Shown here piece by piece: positions 1 to 9,000 of a DNA stretch of 9,659 nucleotides. The notes under the pieces were generated by a model, which was given only the letters and a program-made list of their open reading frames with translations, had not been told where the DNA came from and did not search any database. The stretch covers positions 1 to 9,659 of the forward strand of contig JAQICQ010000127.1 in NCBI GenBank assembly GCA_027858455.1. Direction: 5' to 3'. How positions within the stretch are numbered: the stretch's first letter is position 1; every line of letters begins with the position of its first letter. The translations under genes were made by a program, and so were the position numbers. Origin of the DNA: Elusimicrobiota bacterium (GTDB taxonomy: Bacteria; CG03; SLGR01; JAGXOG01).

Positions 1-770
1 CCTCCGGCCATACCCCCTACGCCGCTCCCTCCTCCGCCGGCTCCGGAATACTCTGTTTCGCCTTTCATCTCTTTAAGATCTTTAAGCGTCTGCAGAGTCG
101 CAAATAAAAATTTTCTTAAGGGACCGAATAAAAACAATCCTAGTATTATAAGAGTTATAAGAACCAGTGATATTATATAAAAATACGGATTAAACAAAAA
201 ACCGACAAGATCAACGGTCTTGCCGGCAAAATCAACTCTTTGTATAGATACTCTGTCTCCCCGGGCCGGATCTAACCCCAGGACATCGTTAACAACATTA
301 TCTACTGTTGCCACTAAGTCATCAGGAACAGAATTATCAAGCAGTAAACTTACCCTGACACTCTGGATAAATTCAGACGGCAAGGTGATAATATCTTCAA
401 CTCTCTTCCCTCCGGATTTTTCCGGTGACTGTTCCTCGGCGGAAGTCTCCTGCATAGTATCCCTTAATGGAACTCCGGGCAGATATTCCTCTCTTTGCGG
501 AGCGGCCTCCTGCTGGTCCTGCTTATTTTCAAGCCATTGCTCGGTAGTTACCTGACTCTTTTTAAGGTCTGTAGTCTCTATACTTATAATTACCGAAGAA
601 TTACCTTCACCCACAATTCTTTCAACGACCCCGCTTACATGGTCCTGCAACCGTTTTTCAGTCTCCATCTTCTGGTTTATCAGGGTTGTATAATCGGAAA
701 ATTCCGCCGCGGCAACAATAAACGGAAGCAATATCAATATTAACAATTTCTTTTTTATTTTATAAATCAT
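1..770 (-). CDS. FliF C-terminal-like (minimal M-ring) membrane protein, 3' end outside window
   Basis: The frame is open from the ATG at 770 to the left edge, giving 256 residues with no stop, so the C-terminus is missing. Residues 1-22 form a Sec signal peptide (MIYKIKKK, a hydrophobic core, then AAA). Residues 36-85 (EKRLQDHVSGVVERIVGEG, then alternating strands) match the start of the FliF third ring-building/beta-collar region. LPGVP at 97-101 falls in the collar insertion, and VRVSLLLD (138-145) and GLDPARGDRVSIQ (165-177) match the FliF signature before the second TM helix. A TM helix spans about 196-216, followed by a basic PLRKFL and a Gly-rich tail from about 242. Full FliF is about 550 residues with an N-terminal TM and two further ring domains; those are absent here and replaced by the signal peptide. 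FliF builds the inner-membrane MS ring and binds FliG through its tail. Whether this protein forms a ring is inference. The start follows the upstream gene by four bases with a good Shine-Dalgarno, so translational coupling is likely. Family assignment is fairly sure; role is unknown. Confidence 0.78.
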   Translation of the reverse strand, partial: MIYKIKKKLLILILLPFIVAAAEFSDYTTLINQKMETEKRLQDHVSGVVERIVGEGNSSVIISIETTDLKKSQVTTEQWLENKQDQQEAAPQREEYLPGVPLRDTMQETSAEEQSPEKSGGKRVEDIITLPSEFIQSVRVSLLLDNSVPDDLVATVDNVVNDVLGLDPARGDRVSIQRVDFAGKTVDLVGFLFNPYFYIISLVLITLIILGLFLFGPLRKFLFATLQTLKDLKEMKGETEYSGAGGGGSGVGGMAG

Positions 771-774
771 AATT

Positions 775-2361
775 TTATTCCTCTTTATTTATATTTGTAA
801 TATCCGGCTCCCTGCCGGCAGAAACCCTGTTTATATAATCTCTCAAACTATTGTCACTAGGATTAAGCTGCAGTGATTTTTTCCATGCCTCGAGAGCTTT
901 TTCTTCATTTCCTATCGCAAAAAATGCTGACCCCATCCTCTTGTAAGCCTGCGCATTGTCGGGCTCAACGATAACGACATCCTGAGTTTGCTCTATAACC
1001 CTGGCATATTCCCCGTCATAAAAATCCTGAAGAGCCTGCTGCAGTTTAAATTCCGATAAAGTAAGCCCTTTTGCCACTTTGATTCTCGGGTCCTGTATTC
1101 CTTCCATATTTCCTATCAATCTCAAAAGCCTTTTTGCGTCCTGGTCGTTGGGGTTTTTCGCAATTAAGTTATTTAAAGCCAGTATTAATACTTTGTGATT
1201 TTGATTTTCTATATACTCATTTATCCCCCGTCTCAAAAGTTTCGCATCATACGTATCCTCGACTTTGCGGGGTATGATTTTCGCTATTCTTGAAATAATT
1301 GTCAATTTCCTTGAGAGTTTCTTGTCTTCGGGATTTAAGCTGTAGGCTTTCTCATAACTTCCCGATGCTTTATCATACATTCCTACCCTATAAGCGGCAT
1401 CACCCTCGGAAGAATACTCTCTTGCCGTTCTTTCCTTTATTGCTTTAACCGAGCGTCCGAAATTTACAGTTGCAGAAAGCCGGTGAGAACCTCCGAGCTG
1501 ATGCGTAGCATAAGCGTAATCCACCCCGTAATCTTCATATTTAAGCCCAAATCCCACATTAAATTCTTCCGGGTCTATCCCCATTCTAAGAGCAAGATAA
1601 TCCATTGCCCAATACTCGGCTCCTACATAATACGGTGTACTGTCTTCCCAGCCTATGGTAGTCTGTATATCAACCCCTAAGGACAGCCTTTCTCTTAAAA
1701 GCTTGTAATTTACGCCTACCCTTGCAACTATGGGCAATTCATCCGAAGTCCCGTAAGTCATGGCCAGAAGATTTTGAAGATTAGCGCCTACCTTTAGATT
1801 ATTTATCGGATTATACATTGCGCTGACATCTATAATATAGCTTCCGCTTGTATGATCATCAAGAGTATGGCTCATTTTCTTTAAATTTGCCCCCACAGAT
1901 AAAGTTTCCATAACTTTCTGCCCGTATGATATGCCGTACGCACTTTGAATATCTTCAAAAGTATGAGTAACCCGGTTAGAACTGTCGCGCCCTTCAAATC
2001 CCCCTAAGAATAATCTCGTTCCGGAAAAACCTAATGTGCCTCCTGTCTTTGTGGGATAGACATAACTTACAAAATCATAAACCGTTCCGGCCCATAATAT
2101 TGAATGCAGGGCTGTTAACTGACTTCTTGAAAGGTCAGAAAGACCAGCCGGGTTCCAGTATGTAGCGGAAGCGTCATCGGCAAGGGCTACAAAAGCCTTC
2201 CCCATCCCGAGAGACCTCGCGCCGGCGCCCCAGGACATAAAAGACCCGGGCATACCGCCGCTGGCTTTTGAGGCTGCGCGATTAACGGCATACTGCCCGG
2301 CGGCAACAATGTATATTGCTGCTGCCATCCCCATTATTATTCTTTTTAATTCTTTTTTCAT
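775..2361 (-). CDS. PorV/PorQ-type outer-membrane beta-barrel with C-terminal TPR repeats
   Basis: The protein has 528 residues from the ATG at 2361. That start gives a normal signal peptide (MKKELKRIIMGMAAA, cleavage near residue 22-30), with GGGA nine bases upstream as a weak ribosome site. The frame is open to an ATG at 2439, but that start would translate through the terminator hairpin and is unlikely. Residues about 36-304 form an OmpP1/PorV (UPF0164)-like barrel with the family hallmark GARSLGMGKAFVALADD followed by ATYWNPAGL (residues 47-74). Amphipathic strands follow, ending at LSATVNFGRS. Residues about 317-345, 384-414 and 438-504 look like TPR or TPR-like helix pairs (for example AYKRMGSAFFAIGNEEKALE, then LNPSD), unlike classic PorV, which ends at the barrel. 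PorV in type IX secretion is an outer-membrane shuttle that binds cargo C-terminal domains; here the TPRs would lie at one face of the membrane. It is the first gene after the regulated leader and overlaps functionally with the FliF-like gene behind it. Assignment to the PorV/PorQ family is strong; a secretion role is inference. Confidence 0.85.
   Translation of the reverse strand: MKKELKRIIMGMAAAIYIVAAGQYAVNRAASKASGGMPGSFMSWGAGARSLGMGKAFVALADDASATYWNPAGLSDLSRSQLTALHSILWAGTVYDFVSYVYPTKTGGTLGFSGTRLFLGGFEGRDSSNRVTHTFEDIQSAYGISYGQKVMETLSVGANLKKMSHTLDDHTSGSYIIDVSAMYNPINNLKVGANLQNLLAMTYGTSDELPIVARVGVNYKLLRERLSLGVDIQTTIGWEDSTPYYVGAEYWAMDYLALRMGIDPEEFNVGFGLKYEDYGVDYAYATHQLGGSHRLSATVNFGRSVKAIKERTAREYSSEGDAAYRVGMYDKASGSYEKAYSLNPEDKKLSRKLTIISRIAKIIPRKVEDTYDAKLLRRGINEYIENQNHKVLILALNNLIAKNPNDQDAKRLLRLIGNMEGIQDPRIKVAKGLTLSEFKLQQALQDFYDGEYARVIEQTQDVVIVEPDNAQAYKRMGSAFFAIGNEEKALEAWKKSLQLNPSDNSLRDYINRVSAGREPDITNINKEE
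780..784 (-). promoter_or_regulatory. Shine-Dalgarno of the FliF-like gene
   Basis: AGAGG lies nine bases before the ATG at 770. It sits inside the last codons of the PorV-TPR gene, whose stop is at 775-777. This supports the chosen start and tight operon coupling. Confidence 0.6.
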
Positions 2362-2387
2362 TTTCTTTTTTCCCGGCCTTGTAAGCA

Positions 2388-2436
2388 GAAATAAATAAAA
2401 AACCGGTTTGCCTTTAAAATAAAAGCAAACCGGTTT
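2388..2436 (-). terminator. Intrinsic terminator in the leader, just before the PorV-TPR start
   Basis: On the minus strand AAACCGGTTTGC (2436-2425) pairs perfectly with GCAAACCGGTTT (2411-2400) around a 13-base loop. A T-rich tail (TTTATTTATTT) follows at once. The opposite strand has no T tract, so the element is directional and acts on transcripts entering the PorV-TPR gene. It ends about 25 bases before that gene's start codon, which is the position of a riboswitch or attenuator expression platform. It would also stop read-through from the giant gene upstream. Confidence 0.8.
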
Positions 2437-2438
2437 CA

Positions 2439-2482
2439 ATTAAGTTTAAACACAGATATAAACATTTATGCTTTAACTTAAT
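2439..2482 (-). other. Linker hairpin between aptamer-like element and terminator
   Basis: ATTAAGTT (2482-2475) is complementary over eight bases to AACTTAAT (2446-2439). The intervening 28 bases are AT-rich. This would form a stem abutting the terminator arm that begins at 2436. It may be part of the switching platform or only a spacer. Being AT-rich, chance pairing is possible. Confidence 0.35.
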
Positions 2483-2570
2483 CATACCCTCCGGTAGCTC
2501 AGCCCTCCGCCTTTTTAAAATCAGCCGGAGCTGGAACTTTGCGTGACGCCGGTTACCCGACGATTGCCTT
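2481..2570 (-). promoter_or_regulatory. Candidate riboswitch aptamer, resembling cyclic-di-GMP-I (GEMM) in its 5' half
   Basis: In RNA sense the element reads GGCAA (2568-2564), then a six-base-pair stem CGUCGG/CCGGCG capped by a GNRA tetraloop GUAA (2562-2547), then ACGCAAAG (2544-2537). This order (GGCAA-A, GNRA hairpin, GACGCAAAG) is that of the GEMM/c-di-GMP-I class as I remember it. The 3' half is less canonical. CUCCGG (2530-2525) can pair with CCGGAG (2494-2489), or CUCCG can pair with CGGAG (2509-2505) within CAGCUCCG/CGGAGGGCUG. These are mutually exclusive folds, as expected of a switch. The expected GGC/GCC closing pair and the usual GGGUUGCC 3' strand are not clearly present. AACCGG in the GNRA stem is complementary to CCGGTT in the terminator stem, a possible antiterminator contact. 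The leader-plus-terminator layout is strong; the ligand class is uncertain. Confidence 0.5.
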
Positions 2571-2595
2571 TATCTAAGGATAACAATATTTTATT

Positions 2596-2610
2596 GAACC
2601 CTCTTGGTTC
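2596..2610 (-). other. 5'-end hairpin of the leader transcript
   Basis: GAACC-AAGAG-GGUUC forms a perfect five-base-pair hairpin starting at or within a base or two of the predicted transcription start (about 2611). Such caps often protect mRNA 5' ends. It could alternatively belong to the regulatory fold. Confidence 0.4.
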
Positions 2611-2617
2611 CGTTATA

Positions 2618-2646
2618 TTAATAACACAGAGCAAATATTTTGTCAA
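2618..2646 (-). promoter_or_regulatory. Sigma70-like promoter for the PorV-TPR / FliF-like operon
   Basis: A consensus -35 TTGACA (2646-2641) is followed by exactly 17 bases and a -10 TATTAA (2623-2618, four of six matches). Transcription would begin around 2611, giving a roughly 250-base untranslated leader. It starts only 59 bases after the stop of the giant gene, so the downstream operon has its own promoter. Confidence 0.6.
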
Positions 2647-2657
2647 CTACTTTCCAG

Positions 2658-2681
2658 AACAAAACTTCTAAAAATAAAGTT
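2658..2681 (-). terminator. Weak possible terminator after the giant gene
   Basis: AACTT-TATTTTTAG-AAGTT followed by TTGTT lies 23-46 bases after the stop codon. The stem is only five mostly A-T pairs and the T tract is interrupted, so it may not function. The strong hairpin at 2400-2436 may be the real stop for read-through. Confidence 0.2.
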
Positions 2682-2704
2682 AGCGCCCAAGCCGGATATT
2701 TTTC

Positions 2705-3016
2705 TTACCGGACTATACCTATCTTACGGGTCTTTTCTACAGTTCCTTCAGAAGATTTAACTATAATTCTCAATATATACCCGCCTTTTGCAACACCCGT
2801 GCCGATTTCATTTATTCCTAACCAGTCAAAGTGGTTCTCTCCCTGCTTGCCACCAACCATACCTTTCTTAAACTTCCATTCTTTTACAAGATGGCCCATC
2901 ATATCATATAAATAGACTTCAACTTCCGCATCCTGATTAAGTATATATGTTATACGGGTTTTTGCATCTCCGAGATCAAATCTTGCCGGATTGGGGTAAT
3001 TAGAAACCTCTGATAC
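2705..3016 (-). other. FlgD-Ig-like / type IX-like C-terminal sorting domain of the giant protein
   Basis: The domain opens with SNYPNPARF (YPNP at 2998-2987). It continues with TRITYILNQDAEVEVYLYD, MMGHLVKEWK and a final GTGVAKGGYILRIIV strand pair, ending KIGIVR. The YPNP opening, the 'YDMMG..V' strand and 'G.YILRI' near the end are hallmarks of FlgD-Ig-like and type IX C-terminal domains, which serve as secretion signals in Bacteroidota-type systems. In many candidate phyla the same fold occurs with no proven type IX machinery, so the sorting role is inference. Confidence 0.75.
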
Positions 3017-6000
3017 CGCTTCTTCAGGCAGCCCGGTTACGGCGGCATCAGAAACCTCAGACCATTCTCCCCAGTTACCTGCATTGTCCTGAGCACGAAC
3101 CCTGTAGTAATAAAAGTGACCTGCCGGCCGGTTCTCAAACCAGTGGCTGTTTTCATTGCCCGGCACATAAGTAACGGTCTTCCATACGGGCGAAGTATCT
3201 TTTCTTTCCTGTATATCATATCTCATTACACCACTCTCTGTAGCGCTGACCTCGTCAGCCGAATCTACCCAGGTAACATTATAAGAAAGAAGCACTTTAT
3301 TCTGTCTTTGCTGGTCAGGTGTCGGAGTTCCCGGGCTTGTCGGAGGATTAAGGTCAACGGTAAATGAAGCTTCGCCGGGAAGCGACCATAAAACCTCATT
3401 AGTATCCTTATCCTGACTGGCGGTCTTTGCATAGAACATATATACTTCACCGTGCCTTAAAGAAAGACCCTGGATAGTTGTCTCAATATTCGCCTCATAT
3501 TCATATTGATCGTCGGCGCTTGATGTTTTTACCGCCCCCAAGTCGCGCCACGGGCTTCCCGCTGCCATATACATATTATGAGTAATTCCCATAGAAGAAT
3601 TTGTCATTGATTTCCATGACCCCTTAACAGTTGTAGCCGAATTTATCCATTCCTGAACTTTTACCACCGGAGTCGTCGGCGTATAGAGATGCCTTATAAA
3701 GAGATACGAAGTTTCAAAAAACGGCGACGCGTCTTCTTCAATAATCCTCTGTTTGGGAGTTATATCTATCCAGAAATTAGTATTTTCCTGTATTCTTCCA
3801 CCGACAAGAGAATTAACTTTAGCTGCCGCCGCTAAATCATACGTAAGGAAAAATGTCCTGCCTGATGTTGTTATTATATTTTCGGTTGAAATATTAACTA
3901 TTACTACGCCACTGGAGAAGGTATCATCTCCGGCTGAAATAAGTTCATCGGCAACGGTATCAAGCTGACCGTCTCCGTCGGTGTCAGAATATATATTTAC
4001 CGCATCTATGTCAGAATCAGCAAGATCACCCGTTTTTATGACTCTTACATAATTAAAAGTAGGTTCGCTGTCGGCTCCGGCAGAAGTCAGAGAAGAAACC
4101 TTTATCTCAAATTTTGCCATCGGCACTCCTTTAACCCCCTGCCTTTCTCCCGCGGGCGCAATATCTTCCGTCTTGAAAGATATTTTCATAGCTTCTACTG
4201 TAGCAAGTGAGCTTTCTAACGGGAATGTAGCGGGTTCATCCGGATCCTGCAGCGGATTTCCGTCTCCGTCAACATTACCATTTGAATTTACAAAAGTAGC
4301 CACGGTGTTAGGCGAAGAGACAAAGAAGAATGAAGAAGAATCAAACTTGGTTCCCACAGTATGTATGGGCCCTGCTTCAATAGCTATATCGCATACTATA
4401 AAGAAAGTTCTGAACGCAGTACCTATATTTTGAGGAGTTATAAAATCTATATTAACGCTGCCGGCGCTTAAAGTATCGGCGCCTGAACTTACAAGCTCGT
4501 CTTTTGAAGTTTCAAGCACACCGTTATTATTGGCATCCCTGTAAATTTTCACCGCTTCTATATCTGTATCATCGTTATCCCCTACAACCGAAAGCCTAAC
4601 TCCGCTCCAGAGAGCATCAGCTTCCGGATCTCCGATCTGGGGGGTTCTTGTAGTCATTTTCAATATATCAACGACTACATCATCCTCACCCTGGATAACC
4701 GTTTCGGGAGTAGGAGGCTTGCCATCTTCATCCCTGACAGGTATAACAGTAATCCTGTCTGCATACTCTTCCACCTCGGCTTCAGAGCTCTGGAAAGGCA
4801 GATTGTTCGGAGCGACTATATCATCCGCGGCTAAGAATTTAAAATCAGTTTCATCAAGAAATCTTGTCCCGACAGTCTTACCAACTTCCGCAAGATTTGC
4901 AATATCATATACAAGGAAATATCTCTGTCCGGCAGTTCCTATCGACTGGTATTTTGTCGCATCAAATCTCAGCTCGGCAACACCATCTATAAATACATCC
5001 GTCCCGTAACTTACCAGTTCGTCGTTGCCGCCCCCGGATGCCGGTTCAAGATAACCGTTATTATCTGAATCCTTGTATAATTTAACTGTTGCTACATCAT
5101 TATCTGTACCCGTACCTATCCGGTGAACATCTATTCCCGTCACTATCACAGCATTTTGATTAGTCTCAAGATTAAGCGAAGTTATCATTACATCGTCGTC
5201 ACCCTGAATAACCGCTCCGACCCCGGCATCTTCGGGAGTTATAAGAAGTGTATCAACAGTCGCCATGATTTCTGTCCTGGAAGTTTCAAAAGGTATATTG
5301 TCTTCGCTGACAGAGTGAGGATAAACTACTTTGAAATATGAATTATTAGCTATCCTTAATCCGACTTTAGCGCCCGGCATGGCATCAGTAGCTATATCGT
5401 AGGTTATAAACCAATATTTAGGCTCTGTCGTAACTGTCTGGGTTCCGTCCTGCAAATCAAATGCCATAAGTTTAGAACTGTCCTGGAAAACTCCCGACGA
5501 AACCAGTATATCCTTATACGGCTGAAGTGTGGAAAATCCGGCGGTACCGGAACTCTGTATGTCCTTGTAAATCTTAACCGCGGAGATGTCGCTGTCGGAC
5601 GCGGCATCATTACCGGTCCTGAAAACCAAAAGTCCGGTCCAGTCTACCTCAAAACCGTCACATTGCATCTTAAGTGTTTCCATAAGCATGTCTTTTTTAC
5701 CCTGATATTCCTCAACCGGCGCCGCGTCGGAGGGAGTAACGGTTACAATACGCGGTGAGGCATTTATATTATGCTCTTCCGTAGAAAAAGGTAAGTTAGT
5801 TTCTTCTACCGTATCCGGACTGCTTACAACAAAATTAGCGGCTTCGTTTATTCCCAGTTTTACCGTATGCCCGGGGAGAGCCAGATCGCTTATGTCAACG
5901 GTAAGAAAATAACCTTTTGTTACGGGCAGTATATCCTGAGAATTTTCTTCTGTAATATTAATCTTGCAGACTCCGTCAAAGAAAGTATTTGAGGTTGATA

Positions 6001-9000
6001 TAACAACATCAGCATCGGTTGTAAGCACCCCGTCGTTATTAGAGTCATACCAGAGCTGGATATTAGTTATTTCACTGTCAAGAGCACTGCCCTGATTAAA
6101 GAGCGTAAGGGCAGGTTTTGACTCCGACACATTATCTTTCCACGCCGCATAAGAAATGTCGGAAGTCATCTCAAGTTCTATAAGCGGTAAATCCTTATCT
6201 GACTGGTTAATCTGATTATCGCTTATAAGATGCGTAGCATCAGACGGTTCAACAAGTATGCTGTCAGAATACGGCACCACGGTCTTGGGGCTTACCTCAA
6301 CAGGTATCTTTGCATCCGATACTATATCAGGCCAGCCTACATTAAAATAACCCGAAGTTGCTGCCTGAAGGCCTATATCCTCTGCCTCTGTCGCAAATGG
6401 ATCTATATCGTAAGTAATAAGATATTTCTTTGATGCCGTTCTTAAATCCTGAAACTTATCTTCCGGAAAAAGCATCTCGGTAGTTGAAGAACTAAATACA
6501 TCAGCTCCCTCTGATATCAGTTTATCGCTTAATCCTGTCGGAGTATCCGTAGCAGTATTTACCACCGGCTTGCCTGAAGCATCCGTGGAGCCGGAAACAT
6601 ACCACCATACTTTTACAGCATTGACCCATTTATCGGAGAGAGTTCCGGTCTTATCTATTCTCACTCCTTTCCATATAATAGAATGTGCATCCGCGCTTAA
6701 ATCAAGAATAGACATTACTCTGTTCTCGGCGCCCTGGGTTATATTACCCAGCGATGAATCCTTGGCAATTTGAAGTGTATCAATCGTAGGCTGTATCTCT
6801 ATATTTTCCGTCGCGGCAGGGAAAAGGTCCGGTTCGTCGGGGTCCTGTTTACCGTCTTTGTTCTTATCGTGATAAAGAGTTACCCTGTTTTCTCCGTTTT
6901 CATCCCTTGCTACTAATCTGTCGGGAGAATCTATCTTAAGACCGACAGTCGCTCCGATTTGAGCCGAATCGTCAATTGTCAGCGCAACAAAATATGTCTG
7001 GGTTGAGGTTGTGATAGTCTGAGCCCTTTGCTGGTCAAGATCATTTGGATTTACTAATTTAATAATTGCAACACCTTCAATCTCTGTTCCGAATTGGTCA
7101 GCCCCTGACGTTATCAGAGTATCGGCTTCCGACTCCAGAGTTTTATTAGCATTTGCATCTTTATAAATTCTTATGTTTTTAATGTCTCCGTCAATGATAT
7201 TTGAGCCGGTCAGGGTTATGTTTACTTCCGTCCAGTCTATAGTATATTTAGTCGTAGTCATTTCCATTTTAAGAAAACCTACTTTTTCAGCGCCCTGTTT
7301 TACGGTATCGGTCTGCTCAACTATGGAATCAGAATACATAATAATGTCTCCGGGAGAAGTTTTAACAGTTACTGTGGGCGTCTCTATGGCAAAATTATTA
7401 TCCGCTACCTGCGCCCCCACCGGACTCCAGCGTCCTGTTTGGGAGAAATAAGTCTTATCCCAGTAAAGTTTCATTTTCTGCTCCGGCTCGGCATATTCCC
7501 AGCAGTCAACAGTTATAAAATAATATCCGGGGGTTTCGCTTACAGTTTGAGGATAGCCGAGCTGCTGAGTAAGATCCAGTTCGGAATATCCGCCGACAAA
7601 GACTCCCGAAGATAAGAGTATATCGGGCGAGGAATCGTTATCGATCCCGTTATTAGGAAAAGCCGGATCGGGATGAGTAAATACAGCATCTCCGTCTCCG
7701 TCTTTCCAAATTCTGACCACAGGAATCTCTTCATCGCTTACTTCCCCGCCCAGATCAACTCTCATGCTGTACCAGGTCGCCGTTGAATAGTTTGTTTTTA
7801 TATCCAGCCTCTCCATCAAAACATTTTGTCTGTCTTGATAAATATTAGCGGGAGCTACTCTGTCACCGGTCTCAGGGTCGGAATAAGGTTTAACAAGCGC
7901 TCCGGTAACTATAATTTCATCTGAAACACCGGATAGAGCGCCCGAAGAGATATCCGTTACCGTAATATCTATTTTAGGCACATCAGGTTCGTCGGTAACC
8001 ACAGTATCGGTAAGCTGCAGGTCGGCCCGGCCGGGATTTCCGTCATCCAGCGAATCCTGGAAATTCCATACAGGATAATTAATAGTCGGTTCTTTTCCGG
8101 CAGGATGCCCTATGCTTGACGGAGTTACCGAAGCTTTGGAAACATAATATTTCCAGGTGGAACTTGACCCGTAGGGATTATATTCATCCGGATGTCCGTC
8201 GGCAAAATTGCCGTATATATCTACGGCGGTCACAATAATTTCTTCGGGAACATATACCGATGCTTCGCCGTCATGAATTACATTAAACGATGCGGCATCA
8301 GAGGGGTATACCGATATCGGCTGAGTAGCCTGTGTCCATCCCATGGATGGATTCTCATCTACATAGAGATTTATATCCGCGCTTATCTTGTCCTTGTAAT
8401 AAAATTGTGTGGCATAGCTGCCCGAAGATATACTGACTATATTTATACCCCAGTTTACCGAATCATTAGAAAAATCCGATTCTATTGAATCAGACCACAA
8501 AGAAAGGTTAACCTTTGAACCTACAGCCGACATATTGCCGTATTGGTCCTGTGTCTGGACTTCTATTAAATAGTTTGTAGAACCGTAAACCTCATATCCA
8601 GAATAATCCACTATTATATTACGCGGTTCGCTGTTAATTACAAGCTGGGTTATCTGGCCGCCGCGAACTTCAATATCCTGAGTGGCCGGGCTCCAGCCGC
8701 CGGTCTCCCTTGAGGCTTTAAGTTCCCATGTTCCCGCTTTAAATATCCGGGCGTAAAAATAAGCTTCCGCAGTACTCGTGGCAATATAAATCTTTCCTGC
8801 CTCAACCCAGGGCGAAATAGTTGTGCTGAAAATATATACCGAACCGTCTGCTCCGGTAAGGAGGAGATTTATAGCTTCGGTCTGTTCAACTTCCGATTTA
8901 TTATTAAATTTATCCTGGGTCTGAACTTTAAGCGCCCAGGAAGTTGCTCCGGCCTCAAGAGGATTAGCCGAGGTATAGGCGTCAGACTCAAAAGACAGGT

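Noticed and set aside
220..743. Plus-strand open frames over the FliF-like gene
   Set aside because: They lie opposite a convincing coding frame, have no ribosome site or family resemblance, and are read as shadows.
2362..2439. Upstream in-frame ATG at 2439 adding 26 residues to the PorV-TPR protein
   Set aside because: The added codons run through the terminator hairpin and give a second hydrophobic stretch before a normal signal peptide. The ATG at 2361 with GGGA nine bases upstream is better.
2489..2568. tRNA-like start (TCCGGTAGCTCAG) on the plus strand
   Set aside because: The D-arm-like start is not followed by an anticodon arm, T arm (GGTTCRA) or a matching acceptor 3' strand. The region is better explained by the minus-strand leader.
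3959..3985. A dockerin or cellulosome assignment from the DTDGDGQLD loop
   Set aside because: Dockerins carry two paired loops in about 70 residues. Here one loop occurs per large beta-rich module, so only a calcium-like loop is claimed.
2640..5341. Several plus-strand and other-frame open frames of 60-100 residues across the giant gene
   Set aside because: All lie within a single uninterrupted 2,317-residue frame with repeating domain structure. None shows a signal, motif or start context.
3698..7846. DNA-level tandem repeat, CRISPR or mobile element over the module array
   Set aside because: The repetition is at the protein level with low DNA identity and long periods. No short direct repeats, terminal inverted repeats or transposase genes are seen.
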